A stretch of 64,000 bases of DNA from Ornithinimicrobium cryptoxanthini. GTDB taxonomy: Bacteria > Actinomycetota > Actinomycetes > Actinomycetales > Dermatophilaceae. Positions 43,344 through 57,259 of the stretch are shown in pieces. The first letter of the stretch is position 1; every line of letters starts with the position of its first letter. The notes under the pieces were generated by a model. That model had not been told where the DNA came from, searched no databases, and saw nothing but the letters and a program-made list of their open reading frames with translations. Position numbers and translations under genes: made by a program. The stretch is from assembly GCF_023923205.1 (NCBI RefSeq), contig NZ_CP099490.1, positions 2,976,001 to 3,040,000 of the forward strand, read 5' to 3'.

Positions 43344-44891
43344 ATGACCCGCCGCGCCGCCATCGCCGCACCCAACCCGTCGGCCACCCAGGCGGGGCTG
43401 CACGCCCTGGGCGCCGGTGGCAACGCCGTGGACGGCGCGATCGCCGCGATGATCACGGCGACCGCGACCGAACCGGGGATCATCAGCCCGCTGGCCGGGG
43501 CGTTCATCAACATCTGGCCGGCCGAGGGCGACCCGGTCGTGATCGACGGCAACGTCGAGATGCCGGGTCGCGGTGCCGACCCCGCGCGGTTCGGCAGCGG
43601 CCTGATCGAGTGCGTCACGACCTACGGTGGCGGCTTGACCACCTATGCCGGGCCGGGGTCGGTCGCGACCCCTGGCATGTTTGCCGGGATGGGCCTGGCG
43701 CACGAGCGGTTCGGCGCCGCGCCCTGGGGCGAGCTGCTGGGGGTAGCGGCCATGATCACCGCCGACGGCTTCCAGCTGAGCCACACGGCGGCGTCCTACT
43801 TCGAGCTGGTCGCGCACACGATCTTTGCGTGGGACCCGACCACCCGCGGGATCTACACCCACGACGCGACCGCCTGGGCACCTGGGCACCTGATCCGCGA
43901 CGATGCGCTCGTGGCGACGCTGCGCCAGATCGGCGAGGAGGGTGCCGCCAGCGTCTACACCGGTGACATCGCGGCGCGGATCGTGGCCGACATGGACGAG
44001 CGCGGAGGCCTGCTCACGGCGCGGGACCTGGCGGAGTACCGCCCGGTGGTGCGCACGCCGCTGCGCACCACCCTCGGCGCCTGGGACCTGTCCGCCAACC
44101 CGCCCCCGGCGATCGGCGGCGCGGTGCTGACCGCGATGCTCCGGCTGCTGGGTGACGTCAAGGAACGCGTCTCTCCCGCCCACGCCGCACGGGTGATGAA
44201 GGACGTCCTTGACCTGCGGTTGCACCGGGTGGATGTCGCCGACGACCTCGAGGTCGCGGGGCACGAGCTGCTCGAGACGATCGCCTCGCTGGGTGCGGTC
44301 GGGCTGCCCACCTCGCAGGACACGGCGCACGTCTCCGTGGTCGACAGCGACGGCAACGCCTGCGCCATCACCGCGTCGTCGGGCTATGGCTCGGGGATGT
44401 CCGTCGGCGGCACCGGCATGCTGGGCAACAACGCCCTGGGTGAGCCGGAGCTCAACCGCCGCGGCCTGCACGCGCTGGCGCCGGGGACCCGGCTGGCCTC
44501 AAACATGGCGCCGACGACGGGCCGGCACCGCGACGGCACAGTCCTCTCGATCGGCACTCCCGGGGCCGACCGCATCACCACGGCGCTGCTGCAGGTCCTG
44601 GTCCACTTCTGCCTGCACGGAGAGACGCTGCAGTATGCCGTGGACGCACCCCGGTTGCACGTGCGTCACCTGGACGACGGTGGCGTGCGGATCGACTTCG
44701 AGGAGTCGGCCGAGCTGGAGGAGGCGCTCACCGGACTGGTCGGGCGGTCGAGCGGCGCGGTGGTGCCTCTGCACGCGCACGAGCGACGCGCCATGTATTT
44801 CGGGGGCGTGGGAGCGGCGCTGCGCACTCCCGAGGGAGAGTTGACCGCTGTCGCCGACCCGCGCCGCGACTCGGCGACTGTGGTCGGCTAG
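43344..44891 (+). CDS. Gamma-glutamyltransferase family protein
   Basis: A 515-aa Ntn-hydrolase homologue. The autoprocessing and catalytic threonine is expected in SQDTAHVSVVD (T before AHVSV), with the glycine-rich GYGSGMSVGGTGMLGNN oxyanion region. The opening AAPNPSATQAGLHALGAGG is typical. No signal peptide is present, so unlike most GGTs it should be cytosolic, pointing to a specialised acyltransferase or amidase such as the cephalosporin-acylase-like branch. Substrate unknown. Confidence 0.9.
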   Translation: MTRRAAIAAPNPSATQAGLHALGAGGNAVDGAIAAMITATATEPGIISPLAGAFINIWPAEGDPVVIDGNVEMPGRGADPARFGSGLIECVTTYGGGLTTYAGPGSVATPGMFAGMGLAHERFGAAPWGELLGVAAMITADGFQLSHTAASYFELVAHTIFAWDPTTRGIYTHDATAWAPGHLIRDDALVATLRQIGEEGAASVYTGDIAARIVADMDERGGLLTARDLAEYRPVVRTPLRTTLGAWDLSANPPPAIGGAVLTAMLRLLGDVKERVSPAHAARVMKDVLDLRLHRVDVADDLEVAGHELLETIASLGAVGLPTSQDTAHVSVVDSDGNACAITASSGYGSGMSVGGTGMLGNNALGEPELNRRGLHALAPGTRLASNMAPTTGRHRDGTVLSIGTPGADRITTALLQVLVHFCLHGETLQYAVDAPRLHVRHLDDGGVRIDFEESAELEEALTGLVGRSSGAVVPLHAHERRAMYFGGVGAALRTPEGELTAVADPRRDSATVVG

Positions 44892-44937
44892 CGCACCGAC
44901 CGGCATACCTCCACCAGGCCGTGCGGCAGGTGAGGCG

Positions 44938-45327
44938 TCAGCGCGGTTGTTGCATCGGCATGATCGGCATCTGCCTGATCGGCCCACCGGAGTGCATGGT
45001 GTCCAGCCGGGCCAGCACGAGGTGCAGGCGGGTGATGCGCATCAGGCGCTCGAGGCGCTCGGAGGCCTCGGCGATGACGAGCCGGCGGTTCTGTCGGCGC
45101 GCGCGCTGGTGCAGCCCGACCAGGACCCCGAGGCCGGTGGCGTCCAGGACCTCCGCCTCACGCAGGTGGAGCACCAGGTCGCCGTCACCGGCGGCAAGGA
45201 TGCGCTGCAGATGTCCCCGCAGCTCCGGCACGGTGCTCACCCCAAGATTGCCGCGGATGGTCGCCTCGCGTCCCGGTGAGTCGATGAGCAACTCGATGTC
45301 CGGCCCAGCCCAAGCCACAACGGTCAT
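44938..45327 (-). CDS. STAS-domain protein (anti-sigma factor antagonist-like)
   Basis: A 129-aa protein with a STAS fold over about 12-105. The phosphorylatable position lies in EVLDATGLGVLVGLHQRAR; the usual serine is replaced by threonine there, which can still be phosphorylated. Such proteins control sigma factors through kinase-type anti-sigma proteins; no partner is adjacent. The C-terminus has a Met/Pro tail (RQMPIMPMQQPR). The ATG at 45327 is chosen for GGGAGGAG upstream. Confidence 0.85.
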   Translation of the reverse strand: MTVVAWAGPDIELLIDSPGREATIRGNLGVSTVPELRGHLQRILAAGDGDLVLHLREAEVLDATGLGVLVGLHQRARRQNRRLVIAEASERLERLMRITRLHLVLARLDTMHSGGPIRQMPIMPMQQPR

Positions 45328-45554
45328 GCCCTGCTCCTCCCGAGTGAACAATGCGCCCCGGCACCCGCCTCATCGCATTACCACATAGTGTCTATCCCCC
45401 TAACGTCGCGGGTCCACCGATATTTGCGCTCTTGGCGGTTACGATTTAGTAAAATCTTTTCGGCCGCCCCGCCACGGCTCACGTCCGGAAGGGTGGGACC
45501 GTCCTTGGCGAGGGCACCCGGACTACCGACCACCGGCGATGCGATGATGCAGGC

Positions 45555-46214
45555 ATGGTCATCCTGAATCGGATCTACACCCGCACCGGCGACGACGGGA
45601 CGACGGCGTTGGGCGACATGAGTCGCACGAGCAAGAACGACCCTCGGCTGACGGCCTATGCGGACACGGACGAGACCAACTCGTTCATCGGTGTCGCCGT
45701 CACGACCGGCGGACTGCGCGAGGACATCACGCAGACGCTGACCCGCATCCAGAACGACCTCTTTGACGTGGGCGCTGACCTCTGCACCCCGTTGCGCGCG
45801 TCCTATGACTACCCACCGCTGCGCGTGGAGGCCGTCTGGGTCGACGAGCTCGAGGCGGACTGCGACCGCTACAACGAGGAGCTGGAGAAGCTGCGCTCCT
45901 TCATCCTGCCCGGCGGCACCCCTGGTGCGGCACACCTGCACGTGGCCCGGACCGTGGCCCGTCGCGCCGAGCGCTCCGCCTGGGCTGCCCTGGAGGCCCA
46001 TGGCAGCGACCCGGCTGCGGAGGACGCCGAGCGCGGCGAGGGTGGGGTCAACCCGTTGACGGCGAAGTATCTCAACCGCCTGTCCGACCTGCTCTTCATC
46101 CTGGGTCGGGTGGCCAACGTCGCGGCCGGTGGTGACGTCCTCTGGCAGCCCGGTGGAGGTCGGGCCGAGGCGCCGGAGAAGAAGCGGCGCGGCGCGAGCG
46201 ACTCAGGCGTCTAG
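45555..46214 (+). CDS. Cob(I)alamin adenosyltransferase, PduO type
   Basis: A 219-aa enzyme making adenosylcobalamin from ATP and cob(I)alamin. The ATP-binding N-terminal motif is RIYTRTGDDGTT, with the helical bundle including FILPGGTPGAAHLHVARTVARRAER and the final RLSDLLFILGRVAN. It would supply cofactor to methylmalonyl-CoA mutase, fitting the epimerase at 38211. The C-terminal 20 residues are charged and disordered. A 15-bp repeat overlaps and follows the stop (46215-46241). Confidence 0.94.
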   Translation: MVILNRIYTRTGDDGTTALGDMSRTSKNDPRLTAYADTDETNSFIGVAVTTGGLREDITQTLTRIQNDLFDVGADLCTPLRASYDYPPLRVEAVWVDELEADCDRYNEELEKLRSFILPGGTPGAAHLHVARTVARRAERSAWAALEAHGSDPAAEDAERGEGGVNPLTAKYLNRLSDLLFILGRVANVAAGGDVLWQPGGGRAEAPEKKRRGASDSGV

Positions 46215-46272
46215 CTCGGCAGCGTCCAACTCGGCAGCGTCTAGTTCGGCACCTGCCGGTCCCGCGCGGTCG

Positions 46273-46701
46273 TCAGGCGACGTTGGCGTTCCAGCCCGGG
46301 GGCACGGACTCCAGCCAGGAGCGCAGCGCGGTGTAGTGCTCGCGCCCCAGAGCCAGCTCGAATCGCTCGCCGGCATAGTCACACGGCACGGCCGTGACCG
46401 GGGCGTCGAGCCACGGGACCAGCGCGGGGTCCTCGACTCGCGCGTGGCCCAGCTCGAGGGCGGATCGCTGCCAGTGGTGCAGCGGGGAGCGGAACGGACC
46501 GCCGCGACCGAAGTGGTCGAGACGGCCCGTGTCATAGCTGAGCATCCCGCGCGACCAGGGCTCGGACTCGTCGCGGCGATAGGCGCACGGGAACGAGTGC
46601 GACCCGCCGGCCAGGCGCGAGAAGGCGAACAGGCCGACGCCCATCACCAGCGCAGCCGCCATCACCGCGAGGGCGATGAGGACGAGGGCGCCGCTGTCCA
46701 T
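46273..46701 (-). CDS. DUF2550 membrane-anchored protein
   Basis: A 142-aa protein with one N-terminal membrane helix (about 5-28) and a soluble domain with the FPCAYRR start typical of DUF2550. It directly follows atpC (1-nt gap), the conserved position in actinobacteria. Function is unknown. Confidence 0.9.
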   Translation of the reverse strand: MDSGALVLIALAVMAAALVMGVGLFAFSRLAGGSHSFPCAYRRDESEPWSRGMLSYDTGRLDHFGRGGPFRSPLHHWQRSALELGHARVEDPALVPWLDAPVTAVPCDYAGERFELALGREHYTALRSWLESVPPGWNANVA

Positions 46702-46702
46702 G

Positions 46703-46975
46703 TCAACCCTGGGTGAGTCCGGACGCGTCGACCTGCGCGGCCACGATGGTCACGCGGTCGTGGTCGACCGACAAGAACCCCGAGTCGATGGTGACGGTCT
46801 GGCGCCCCCCGGACGTCTCGAGGGTGACCTCGCCCTCGACGAGCGAACCGAGCAGGGGTGAGTGCCCTGGAAGTATGCCGAGCTCACCCTCGGTGCTGCG
46901 GGCGCGCACGAAGCTCGCCTCGCCCTGCCAGACCATCCGGTCGGCGGCCACAAGCTCAACCTGCAGTGCACTCAC
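46703..46975 (-). CDS. atpC: ATP synthase epsilon subunit
   Basis: A 90-aa short epsilon subunit of F1. It contains the beta-sandwich domain (LQVELVAADRMVWQG, GELGILPGHSPLL) but lacks most of the C-terminal helical hairpin found in longer versions, as in many actinobacteria, so the hairpin-mediated inhibition is probably absent. It is separated from atpD by an unusually long 132-base spacer with a strong hairpin. Confidence 0.94.
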   Translation of the reverse strand: MSALQVELVAADRMVWQGEASFVRARSTEGELGILPGHSPLLGSLVEGEVTLETSGGRQTVTIDSGFLSVDHDRVTIVAAQVDASGLTQG

Positions 46976-47019
46976 GTGCGGTGTCCTCTCCTCAGAGACC
47001 GAAGTCCCAGTCTAGTCCA

Positions 47020-47053
47020 GGGCGGGCGGCCGGCCGAAGCCTGCCGCCCGCCC
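47020..47053. terminator. Strong hairpin in the atpD-atpC spacer
   Basis: Perfect 11-bp GC arms (GGGCGGGCGGC at 47020-47030, GCCGCCCGCCC at 47043-47053) with a 12-base loop. Next to it, TGCTCAAGACCCTG is repeated in tandem at 47061-47074 and 47075-47088. It could attenuate transcription or mark an mRNA processing site between the beta and epsilon genes. Confidence 0.6.
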
Positions 47054-47107
47054 TTGGGTGTGCTCAAGACCCTGTGCTCAAGACCCTGCGGCCCCAAGAC
47101 TTGTGGG

Positions 47108-49485
<2,378 letters not shown>

Positions 49486-49563
49486 ATCTCGCCTCTCTCT
49501 GCAGTCGTGGGGGTGGTGTGGACGGTGGTATGCCGCGCGGCCGGGTGGTCGCGCGGCACCCGA

Positions 49564-51210
<1,647 letters not shown>

Positions 51211-51268
51211 CATCTTCTCCTCGTATGTGGCCCGGTCGGGCCCCTGGTGCGGGTGGTCTGCGGGTGGG

Positions 51269-52077
51269 TCAGCTGGTGAGTCTGCGGCGCGCCTCGTCGA
51301 GGCGGCTCAGGATGGTGCCGTCGATGACCTCGTCACCGATCTCGACACGGATGCCGCCGACCACGTCAGGGTCGACGACGGTGTTGACGTGCACGTCGCG
51401 GGAGTACTGCTCGCTGAGCGCCGTCGTCAGTCGGGTGACCTGCTCCTCGCTGAGGTCCACGGCCGTGGTGACGGTGGCCGTGAGCTGCTCCTGGCGGCGG
51501 GCGGCGATGGCGAGATAACCGTCGACCGCGTGGTCGAACCGGGTCCGGCGGTGGGTGGCTGCCAGCTCCGCCAGACGGGTCGTCTCGGGAGCGGACCGCT
51601 CAGCCAGCAGCTGGCGCACCAGCGCGGTCCTGGCCTCGACCGGTGCCAGCCGGTTGGTCAGGGCCGAGCGGAGCTCGCTGGTGCCGTCGACGATCCGAGC
51701 GAAGCGGAACAGCTCGTCCTCGACCTGGCCCAGCCGGCCTTCGGTCTCGGCCTGCGCCAGGATCGCCTCGACGCCGCACTGCTCCAGCGCCGCGACGAGG
51801 TCTGTCTCCGAGGCCCACCGGCGCGAGACGATGTGCGCCGCGAGCTGTGCCGAGGCGTCACCGACCCGTCCGGCGAACAGCCGGTGGACCAGCTGACCCT
51901 TGTCGGCCCCCTCGCGGGAGGGGTCTGCCAGCGAGCGCCGCAGCACCGCGTTGGCGTCGACGACACGGGCAACCTGCAGCAGCTCCTCGCCCAGGCGGGC
52001 CCGGTCGGTGTCCTGCGACAGGGCCTGCGAGAGTGCCTCGCGTGACTCCGCGAGGGCCGATCGGGACGCGCCCTGCA

Positions 52078-52078
<1 letters not shown>
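51269..52078 (-). CDS. atpH: ATP synthase delta subunit
   Basis: A 269-aa stator protein linking F1 to b. It is longer than the about 180-aa E. coli subunit, as in other actinobacteria. The C-terminal OSCP signature region is present ([20 protein letters not shown]). Its start overlaps the atpF stop (TGATG). Confidence 0.95.
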
Positions 52079-52716
<638 letters not shown>

Positions 52717-52764
52717 TCAGCGAGGCGACACCAGGATTGGTCTGGTGGGTGGTGAGGACCAGCG

Positions 52765-52971
52765 TCAGAGCCGGATGAAGAAGAGCACCAGGGCGAAGAT
52801 TGCGAGCGCTTCGGCGAGCGCGAAGCCCAGGATGGCGATCGGCTGGAGGATCTTCTGAGCCTCCGGCTGGCGGGCAACGCCGTTGATGTAGGCCGCGAAG
52901 ATCAGACCCACGCCGATGGCCGGGCCGATGGCAGCCAGGCCGTAGCCGAGCAGTGTGATGTCACCAGTCAC
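52765..52971 (-). CDS. atpE: ATP synthase c subunit
   Basis: A 68-aa proteolipid with two membrane helices and the polar loop ARQPE (33-37). The ion-carrying carboxylate is E54 in [10 protein letters not shown]. No sodium-binding signature is evident, so protons are the likely ion. Shorter than the mycobacterial form at its N-terminus. Confidence 0.97.
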   Translation of the reverse strand: MTGDITLLGYGLAAIGPAIGVGLIFAAYINGVARQPEAQKILQPIAILGFALAEALAIFALVLFFIRL

Positions 52972-53044
52972 GTTGATTCTCTTTCTGTGTGTTGTCCCGG
53001 GCGACTGTCAGCCGTCCGGTGGCAATGAGCTATTTAGTTGTTGG

Positions 53045-53869
53045 TCAGTGCTCGTCCACCAGGGCACCACCGATGTAGGAGGCAGCCAGGAGGACGAAGA
53101 CATAGGCCTGCAGGAACTGGACCAGGGCCTCGAAGACGGTCATCGCGAAGGCCATGACGAATGCCGGCAGGGAGACGACGCTTAGCAGTCCCCCCTGCTG
53201 GAAGAGCTCCCAACCACCGACGATGAAGACGACCAGCAGCAGGTGGCCGGCGAACATGTTGCCGAAGAGTCGCAGCGCCAGCGTGAGCGGGCGGGTGATG
53301 AAGAAGGTCAGCATCTCCAGCAGGAGGATGGCCGGCTTGATCCAGCCGGGCAGTCCGGCGGGGATCATGAACTTGAAGTAGCCGGTCAGCCCGTGCTTCT
53401 TGACGCCGATCCAGTGATAGACGAGGTAGACCAGCAGGGTCAGCGCGATGGGGAAGCCGATGCGGCCCATCGTCGGCATCTGCACCGGCGGGATGATGCC
53501 CATCCAGTTGTTGAACAGGATCAGCACGAACATCGTGAACAGGAACGGCACGAAGGGCAGGAAGTCCCGGCTGCCGATCATGTCGCGGGCGACGCCGTTG
53601 CGCACGAAGTTGTAGACCGCCTCGGTGCCGGCCTGCCCCTTGCTCGGGACGACCGCGGCGTGGCGCGTCGTCGCGATGAGCCACCAGGACAGCAGGCCCA
53701 CGGTGATCGCCATGACCACCATCGGGCGGGTGATCGCCAGCGTCATCTCGGAGCCGAACAGGTCGACGGTGCCGAACTTCACCAGCGGCTGCCAGAACAG
53801 CGAGGGGTCCGGGGGGAAGTGACTCTCCCCTTCGGCCATAGGCAGCAGCACAGCTGCAGTCGGGCTCAC
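53045..53869 (-). CDS. atpB: ATP synthase a subunit
   Basis: A 274-aa membrane subunit forming the proton half-channels. The essential arginine is R200 in LALRLFGNMFAGH. Several membrane helices are clear. The first ATG at 53869 is used; an internal ATG at residue 11 is an alternative. Confidence 0.96.
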   Translation of the reverse strand: MSPTAAVLLPMAEGESHFPPDPSLFWQPLVKFGTVDLFGSEMTLAITRPMVVMAITVGLLSWWLIATTRHAAVVPSKGQAGTEAVYNFVRNGVARDMIGSRDFLPFVPFLFTMFVLILFNNWMGIIPPVQMPTMGRIGFPIALTLLVYLVYHWIGVKKHGLTGYFKFMIPAGLPGWIKPAILLLEMLTFFITRPLTLALRLFGNMFAGHLLLVVFIVGGWELFQQGGLLSVVSLPAFVMAFAMTVFEALVQFLQAYVFVLLAASYIGGALVDEH

Positions 53870-53948
53870 AGGTTCTCCTCAGTCGTGCTCGGGCGGGTGT
53901 TCTGGGCAGTGCCGCATCGCGGCAACCACAGCGGGTTGGCGACGGACG

Positions 53949-54215
53949 TCATGACGTACCGTACCGGAGCCAGATGATGTACATCGAAAGCGTCATCCCG
54001 ACAAGTAGGCCGATGACGACAAAGAACGTCAGGTCCAGCCAGTGGTCGAGCAGGTAGCCGGCGCCGCCGAAGAGCAGGGGGCCGGCGAGCAGGTAGGCGA
54101 TGACATCGGTGGCCAGGTTGGTCTGTCCGCCATGACCCGGAGTGTGCTCCGGCTCGCTCGGGCGCTCGGTCGGTTCGGTCATCGGCGTTCTCCCCGCATC
54201 GGCTCGCGACATCAT
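53949..54215 (-). CDS. AtpZ/AtpI-family small membrane protein
   Basis: An 88-aa protein with two membrane helices around a conserved loop (AGPLLFGGAGYLLDHWL), as in the PF09527 family encoded ahead of atpB and linked to c-ring assembly or ion supply. An internal ATG at residue 12 is a possible start. It overlaps the preceding gene by 4 nt. Confidence 0.8.
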   Translation of the reverse strand: MMSRADAGRTPMTEPTERPSEPEHTPGHGGQTNLATDVIAYLLAGPLLFGGAGYLLDHWLDLTFFVVIGLLVGMTLSMYIIWLRYGTS

Positions 54216-54679
54216 TGCATCTCACCAGGCCCTGAGTCATTTTCGAGCTCACCGAAGGCGAGCTGTCGGGAGCCGGTGTAGCCCAGGACCACGCCGACCT
54301 GGAACGCCAGGCCCGCGGCCAGAAACCCCAGACCCAGTGGCAGCATCTCGACCCAGTCCACCCGGGAGAGCGCATAGAGCACGGCGAACCCGACGATGAT
54401 CTGCAGGCTCAGCAGGGCGAAGGCGCCAGCCATCGACGCGGACGCCGGTCCGGCCAGGACACCGGTGATGCCGAGCAGGCCGGCCAGGAAGATCCCCACG
54501 CCCAGGGAGCCGCCGATCAGCGCGGAGAGCGCGGCCTCCCCGTCGCGGACGGACCAGGCGATCACCCCGGACAGCAGGGTGACCAGCAGGCCGGGGACCA
54601 GCGCGAAGATGACCATCCGCCGCCGCACAGAGCCGGGTGCGCGCCGGGGGCGCGGCCGGGAGCTGCGGCTGGCGGACAT
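54212..54679 (-). CDS. atpI: ATP synthase protein I-like membrane protein
   Basis: A 155-aa protein with four membrane helices and a basic N-terminus, in the position of AtpI, an assembly factor for the c-ring. It is the first gene after the Rex-like operator and overlaps the next gene as ATGA. Confidence 0.82.
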   Translation of the reverse strand: MSASRSSRPRPRRAPGSVRRRMVIFALVPGLLVTLLSGVIAWSVRDGEAALSALIGGSLGVGIFLAGLLGITGVLAGPASASMAGAFALLSLQIIVGFAVLYALSRVDWVEMLPLGLGFLAAGLAFQVGVVLGYTGSRQLAFGELENDSGPGEMQ

Positions 54680-54735
54680 CGGGGATCCTCACTGGTCGAC
54701 ACGGTGGGGGCAGCGACGGCGACGAGGTCACCGGA

Positions 54736-54763
54736 AGTGCTTGTGAAAGTTATCACAAGCACT
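54736..54763. promoter_or_regulatory. Rex-like operator upstream of the ATP synthase operon
   Basis: A perfect inverted repeat with 11-bp arms (AGTGCTTGTGA and TCACAAGCACT) and a 6-base loop. Its inner 18 bases, TTGTGAAAGTTATCACAA at 54741-54758, match the Rex consensus TTGTGAA-N4-TTCACAA at all but one fixed position. Rex is the NADH/NAD+-sensing repressor, reported to bind upstream of the atp operon in Streptomyces. It lies 57 bases before atpI. Confidence 0.78.
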
Positions 54764-54808
54764 CGGTCGGGGTCCAGCCACGAGCGTCACCGGCGTCGGT
54801 GACGTTGC

Positions 54809-55906
54809 TCACGGGACCGTCGGGTGCCGCCCAGGTTGCCAGGTCAGGACCGTGGCCACCACCAGCAGCAGCGCCAGCACGACCGCCGTCACGAGCGGCT
54901 CGAAGAAGGCAAACGAGACGGCGCCGACCGCGAGGAGGGCCGACCACAGATAGAGCAGCGCGACGGCCCGCCGGTGGCTGTGTCCCATCTTGAGCAGCTG
55001 GTGGTGCAGGTGCGCGGCGTCCGGCTTCCACGGCAGGTCACCACGACGGGTGCGCCGGACCACGGCCAGCAGCATGTCCAGGATGGGCAGGGCCATGATC
55101 GCCACCGGCAGGAAGAGCGGCAGCAGGATGGCGGTGGCCGCCGACGTCGCCGCCACGCTCGAGCTGGGGTCCACGCTGCCGGTCATCGAGATCGTCGCCG
55201 CCGACAGCAGCAGCCCGAGCAGCAGTGCCCCCGCATCCCCCATGAACAGCCGCGCGGGGTGGAAGTTGTGCGGCAGGAAGCCCAGGCAGCACCCCATCAG
55301 GGCAGCGGTGATGAAGGTCGCGGTGCTGAAGACGTTGGGCGGGTCGAAGTTGTGGCTGACCAGATAGCTCCACGCAAAGAAGGCGCCGGCCGAGATGAAC
55401 ACCACGCCGGCAGCCAGCCCGTCGAGCCCGTCCACGAAGTTCACCGCGTTGGTCGACACGACGACGATCAGGATGGTGAGGGTGACCAGCACCGGCTCCG
55501 GCAGCACCGTCACCCCGAAGACCGGGATCGACATCAGCAGCACGCCGAAGAACGCCATGACGCCGCCGGCCAGCACCTGACCGGCGAGCTTGGTCAGCCA
55601 GTCCAGCTCCCGCACGTCGTCGACGGCACCGAGCAGCGTGATGATCATCGCGCCCAGCAGGACCCCGAGGAGCTCGCGGGTCTCAAACAGTCCGGACAGA
55701 TAGGGCAGCTGGCTGCCGACCGCCACCGCAGCGGCAAAGCCCAGGAACATGGCCACCCCACCGAGGCGCGGGATCGGCACGGAGTGCACGTCCCGGGCCC
55801 GGACCGGCGTGACCGCACCGACGGCGAAGGCGAGCCAGCGGACCAGGGCCGTGGCGGCATACGTGAAGATCGCGGCGACCAGGAGGACCAGGAGGTATTC
55901 GCGCAC
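54809..55906 (-). CDS. wecA: Undecaprenyl-phosphate GlcNAc-1-phosphate transferase (WecA/MraY family)
   Basis: A 365-aa polytopic enzyme attaching a sugar-1-phosphate to the lipid carrier to start arabinogalactan-type linker or wall-polymer synthesis. Motifs visible: DVREL after VDD, NAVNFVDGLDGLAAG, and DAAHLHHQL for the sugar-binding loop. About 11 membrane helices. It is the conserved gene before atpI in actinobacteria. Confidence 0.93.
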   Translation of the reverse strand: MREYLLVLLVAAIFTYAATALVRWLAFAVGAVTPVRARDVHSVPIPRLGGVAMFLGFAAAVAVGSQLPYLSGLFETRELLGVLLGAMIITLLGAVDDVRELDWLTKLAGQVLAGGVMAFFGVLLMSIPVFGVTVLPEPVLVTLTILIVVVSTNAVNFVDGLDGLAAGVVFISAGAFFAWSYLVSHNFDPPNVFSTATFITAALMGCCLGFLPHNFHPARLFMGDAGALLLGLLLSAATISMTGSVDPSSSVAATSAATAILLPLFLPVAIMALPILDMLLAVVRRTRRGDLPWKPDAAHLHHQLLKMGHSHRRAVALLYLWSALLAVGAVSFAFFEPLVTAVVLALLLVVATVLTWQPGRHPTVP

Positions 55907-55962
55907 CGCTCACCCCACAGTCACTGATCGGCCAGCAGTATGCCGGCAGGGCCGTTGCGCGG

Positions 55963-57255
55963 TCAGGGTGCCGGGTAGGCCGGGTAGCTGGTCAGCAGCT
56001 GGCCCACCTCGTCCCGGATCGCCCGGGCACCCTCGTGCTCCGGGTCACCGTCGGTCGTGGTGACCGCCCGGTGGATCAGGTCCGCGATCTGGTCCATCTG
56101 CTCGGGGCCCATCCCCTGCGTGGTGACCGACGGCGAGCCGACGCGGATGCCCGAGGCGATGTTGGGCTTCTCCGGGTCGAACGGGATCGCGTTCTTGTTG
56201 AGCACGATGCCGGCGGCGTCACACCGGGTCTCGGCGTCGATGCCGGTGACGCCCACGCCCTGCAGGTCGTGCAGCGACAGGTGGGTGTCGGTGCCGCCGG
56301 TGATCGGGCGGATGCCGCGCTGGCCGAGCCCGTCCGCCAGGGCCTGGGCGTTGGCGATCACCGACCTCGCGTAGGCCTGGTAGTCGGGCGTCGCGCACTC
56401 GGCGAAGTTGACCGCCTTGGCCGCCACGTTGTTCATCAACGGACCGCCCTGCATCATCGGGAAGACCGCCCGGTCGATCTTGGCGGCGTGCTCCTCCTTG
56501 CAGACGATCGCACCGCCGCGCGGCCCGCGCAGCACCTTGTGGGTGGTGAACGTGACCACGTCGGCGTAGGGCACCGGCGACGGGATCGCCTGTCCGGCAA
56601 CGAGGCCGATGAAGTGGGCCGCGTCGACCCAGAAGAGGGCGCCGACCTCGTCGGCGATGGCACGGAAACGCTCGAAGTCGATCAGCCGCGGGATGGCGGA
56701 GCCGCCGGCCAGGATCATCTTGGGCCGGTGCTCCTTGGCCAGCGCCTCGACCTGGTCGTAGTCGATGTCCTCGGTCTCTTTGTCGACGCCATAGTGCACC
56801 GCGTTGAACCACTTGCCGGAGAAGGAGACCGAGAAGCCGTGGGTCAGGTGACCACCGTGCGCGAGCGACATCGCCAGCACGGTGTCGCCGGGCTTGGTGA
56901 AGGCGCCATAGACCGCGAGGTTCGCGCTCGCCCCGGAGTGCGGCTGGACGTTGGCGTGGTCCGCGCCGAAGAGCGTCTTGGCCCGCTCGATGGCCAGCAC
57001 CTCGGCCTTGTCGACCTCGGCGCACCCGCCGTAGTAGCGCCGCCCGGGATATCCCTCGGCGTACTTGTTGCTGAGCGTGGACCCCATCGCGGCCATCACG
57101 GCCGGTGAGGTCTGGTTCTCGCTCGCGATCAGCTGGATCCCGGCTCGTTGCCGGTCCAGCTCGCTGACCAGGATCCCGGCGATCTCCGGGTCCTGCTCGA
57201 GGAGCTTGGCAAAGCTCGGTCCGTAATAGGTGTCGGCGTTGACCTCGGTGCTCAT
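55963..57255 (-). CDS. glyA: Serine hydroxymethyltransferase
   Basis: A 430-aa PLP enzyme converting serine and tetrahydrofolate to glycine and methylene-tetrahydrofolate. The PLP lysine is in [16 protein letters not shown]. The N-terminal SENQTS and YPGRRYYGG motifs are present. It starts 4 bases after the sua5 stop, so the two form an operon. Confidence 0.97.
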   Translation of the reverse strand: MSTEVNADTYYGPSFAKLLEQDPEIAGILVSELDRQRAGIQLIASENQTSPAVMAAMGSTLSNKYAEGYPGRRYYGGCAEVDKAEVLAIERAKTLFGADHANVQPHSGASANLAVYGAFTKPGDTVLAMSLAHGGHLTHGFSVSFSGKWFNAVHYGVDKETEDIDYDQVEALAKEHRPKMILAGGSAIPRLIDFERFRAIADEVGALFWVDAAHFIGLVAGQAIPSPVPYADVVTFTTHKVLRGPRGGAIVCKEEHAAKIDRAVFPMMQGGPLMNNVAAKAVNFAECATPDYQAYARSVIANAQALADGLGQRGIRPITGGTDTHLSLHDLQGVGVTGIDAETRCDAAGIVLNKNAIPFDPEKPNIASGIRVGSPSVTTQGMGPEQMDQIADLIHRAVTTTDGDPEHEGARAIRDEVGQLLTSYPAYPAP

Positions 57256-57259
57256 GACC

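Noticed and set aside
46215..46241. 15-bp repeats after the cobalamin adenosyltransferase gene
   Set aside because: Two and a half short copies overlapping a stop codon; slippage is a sufficient explanation.
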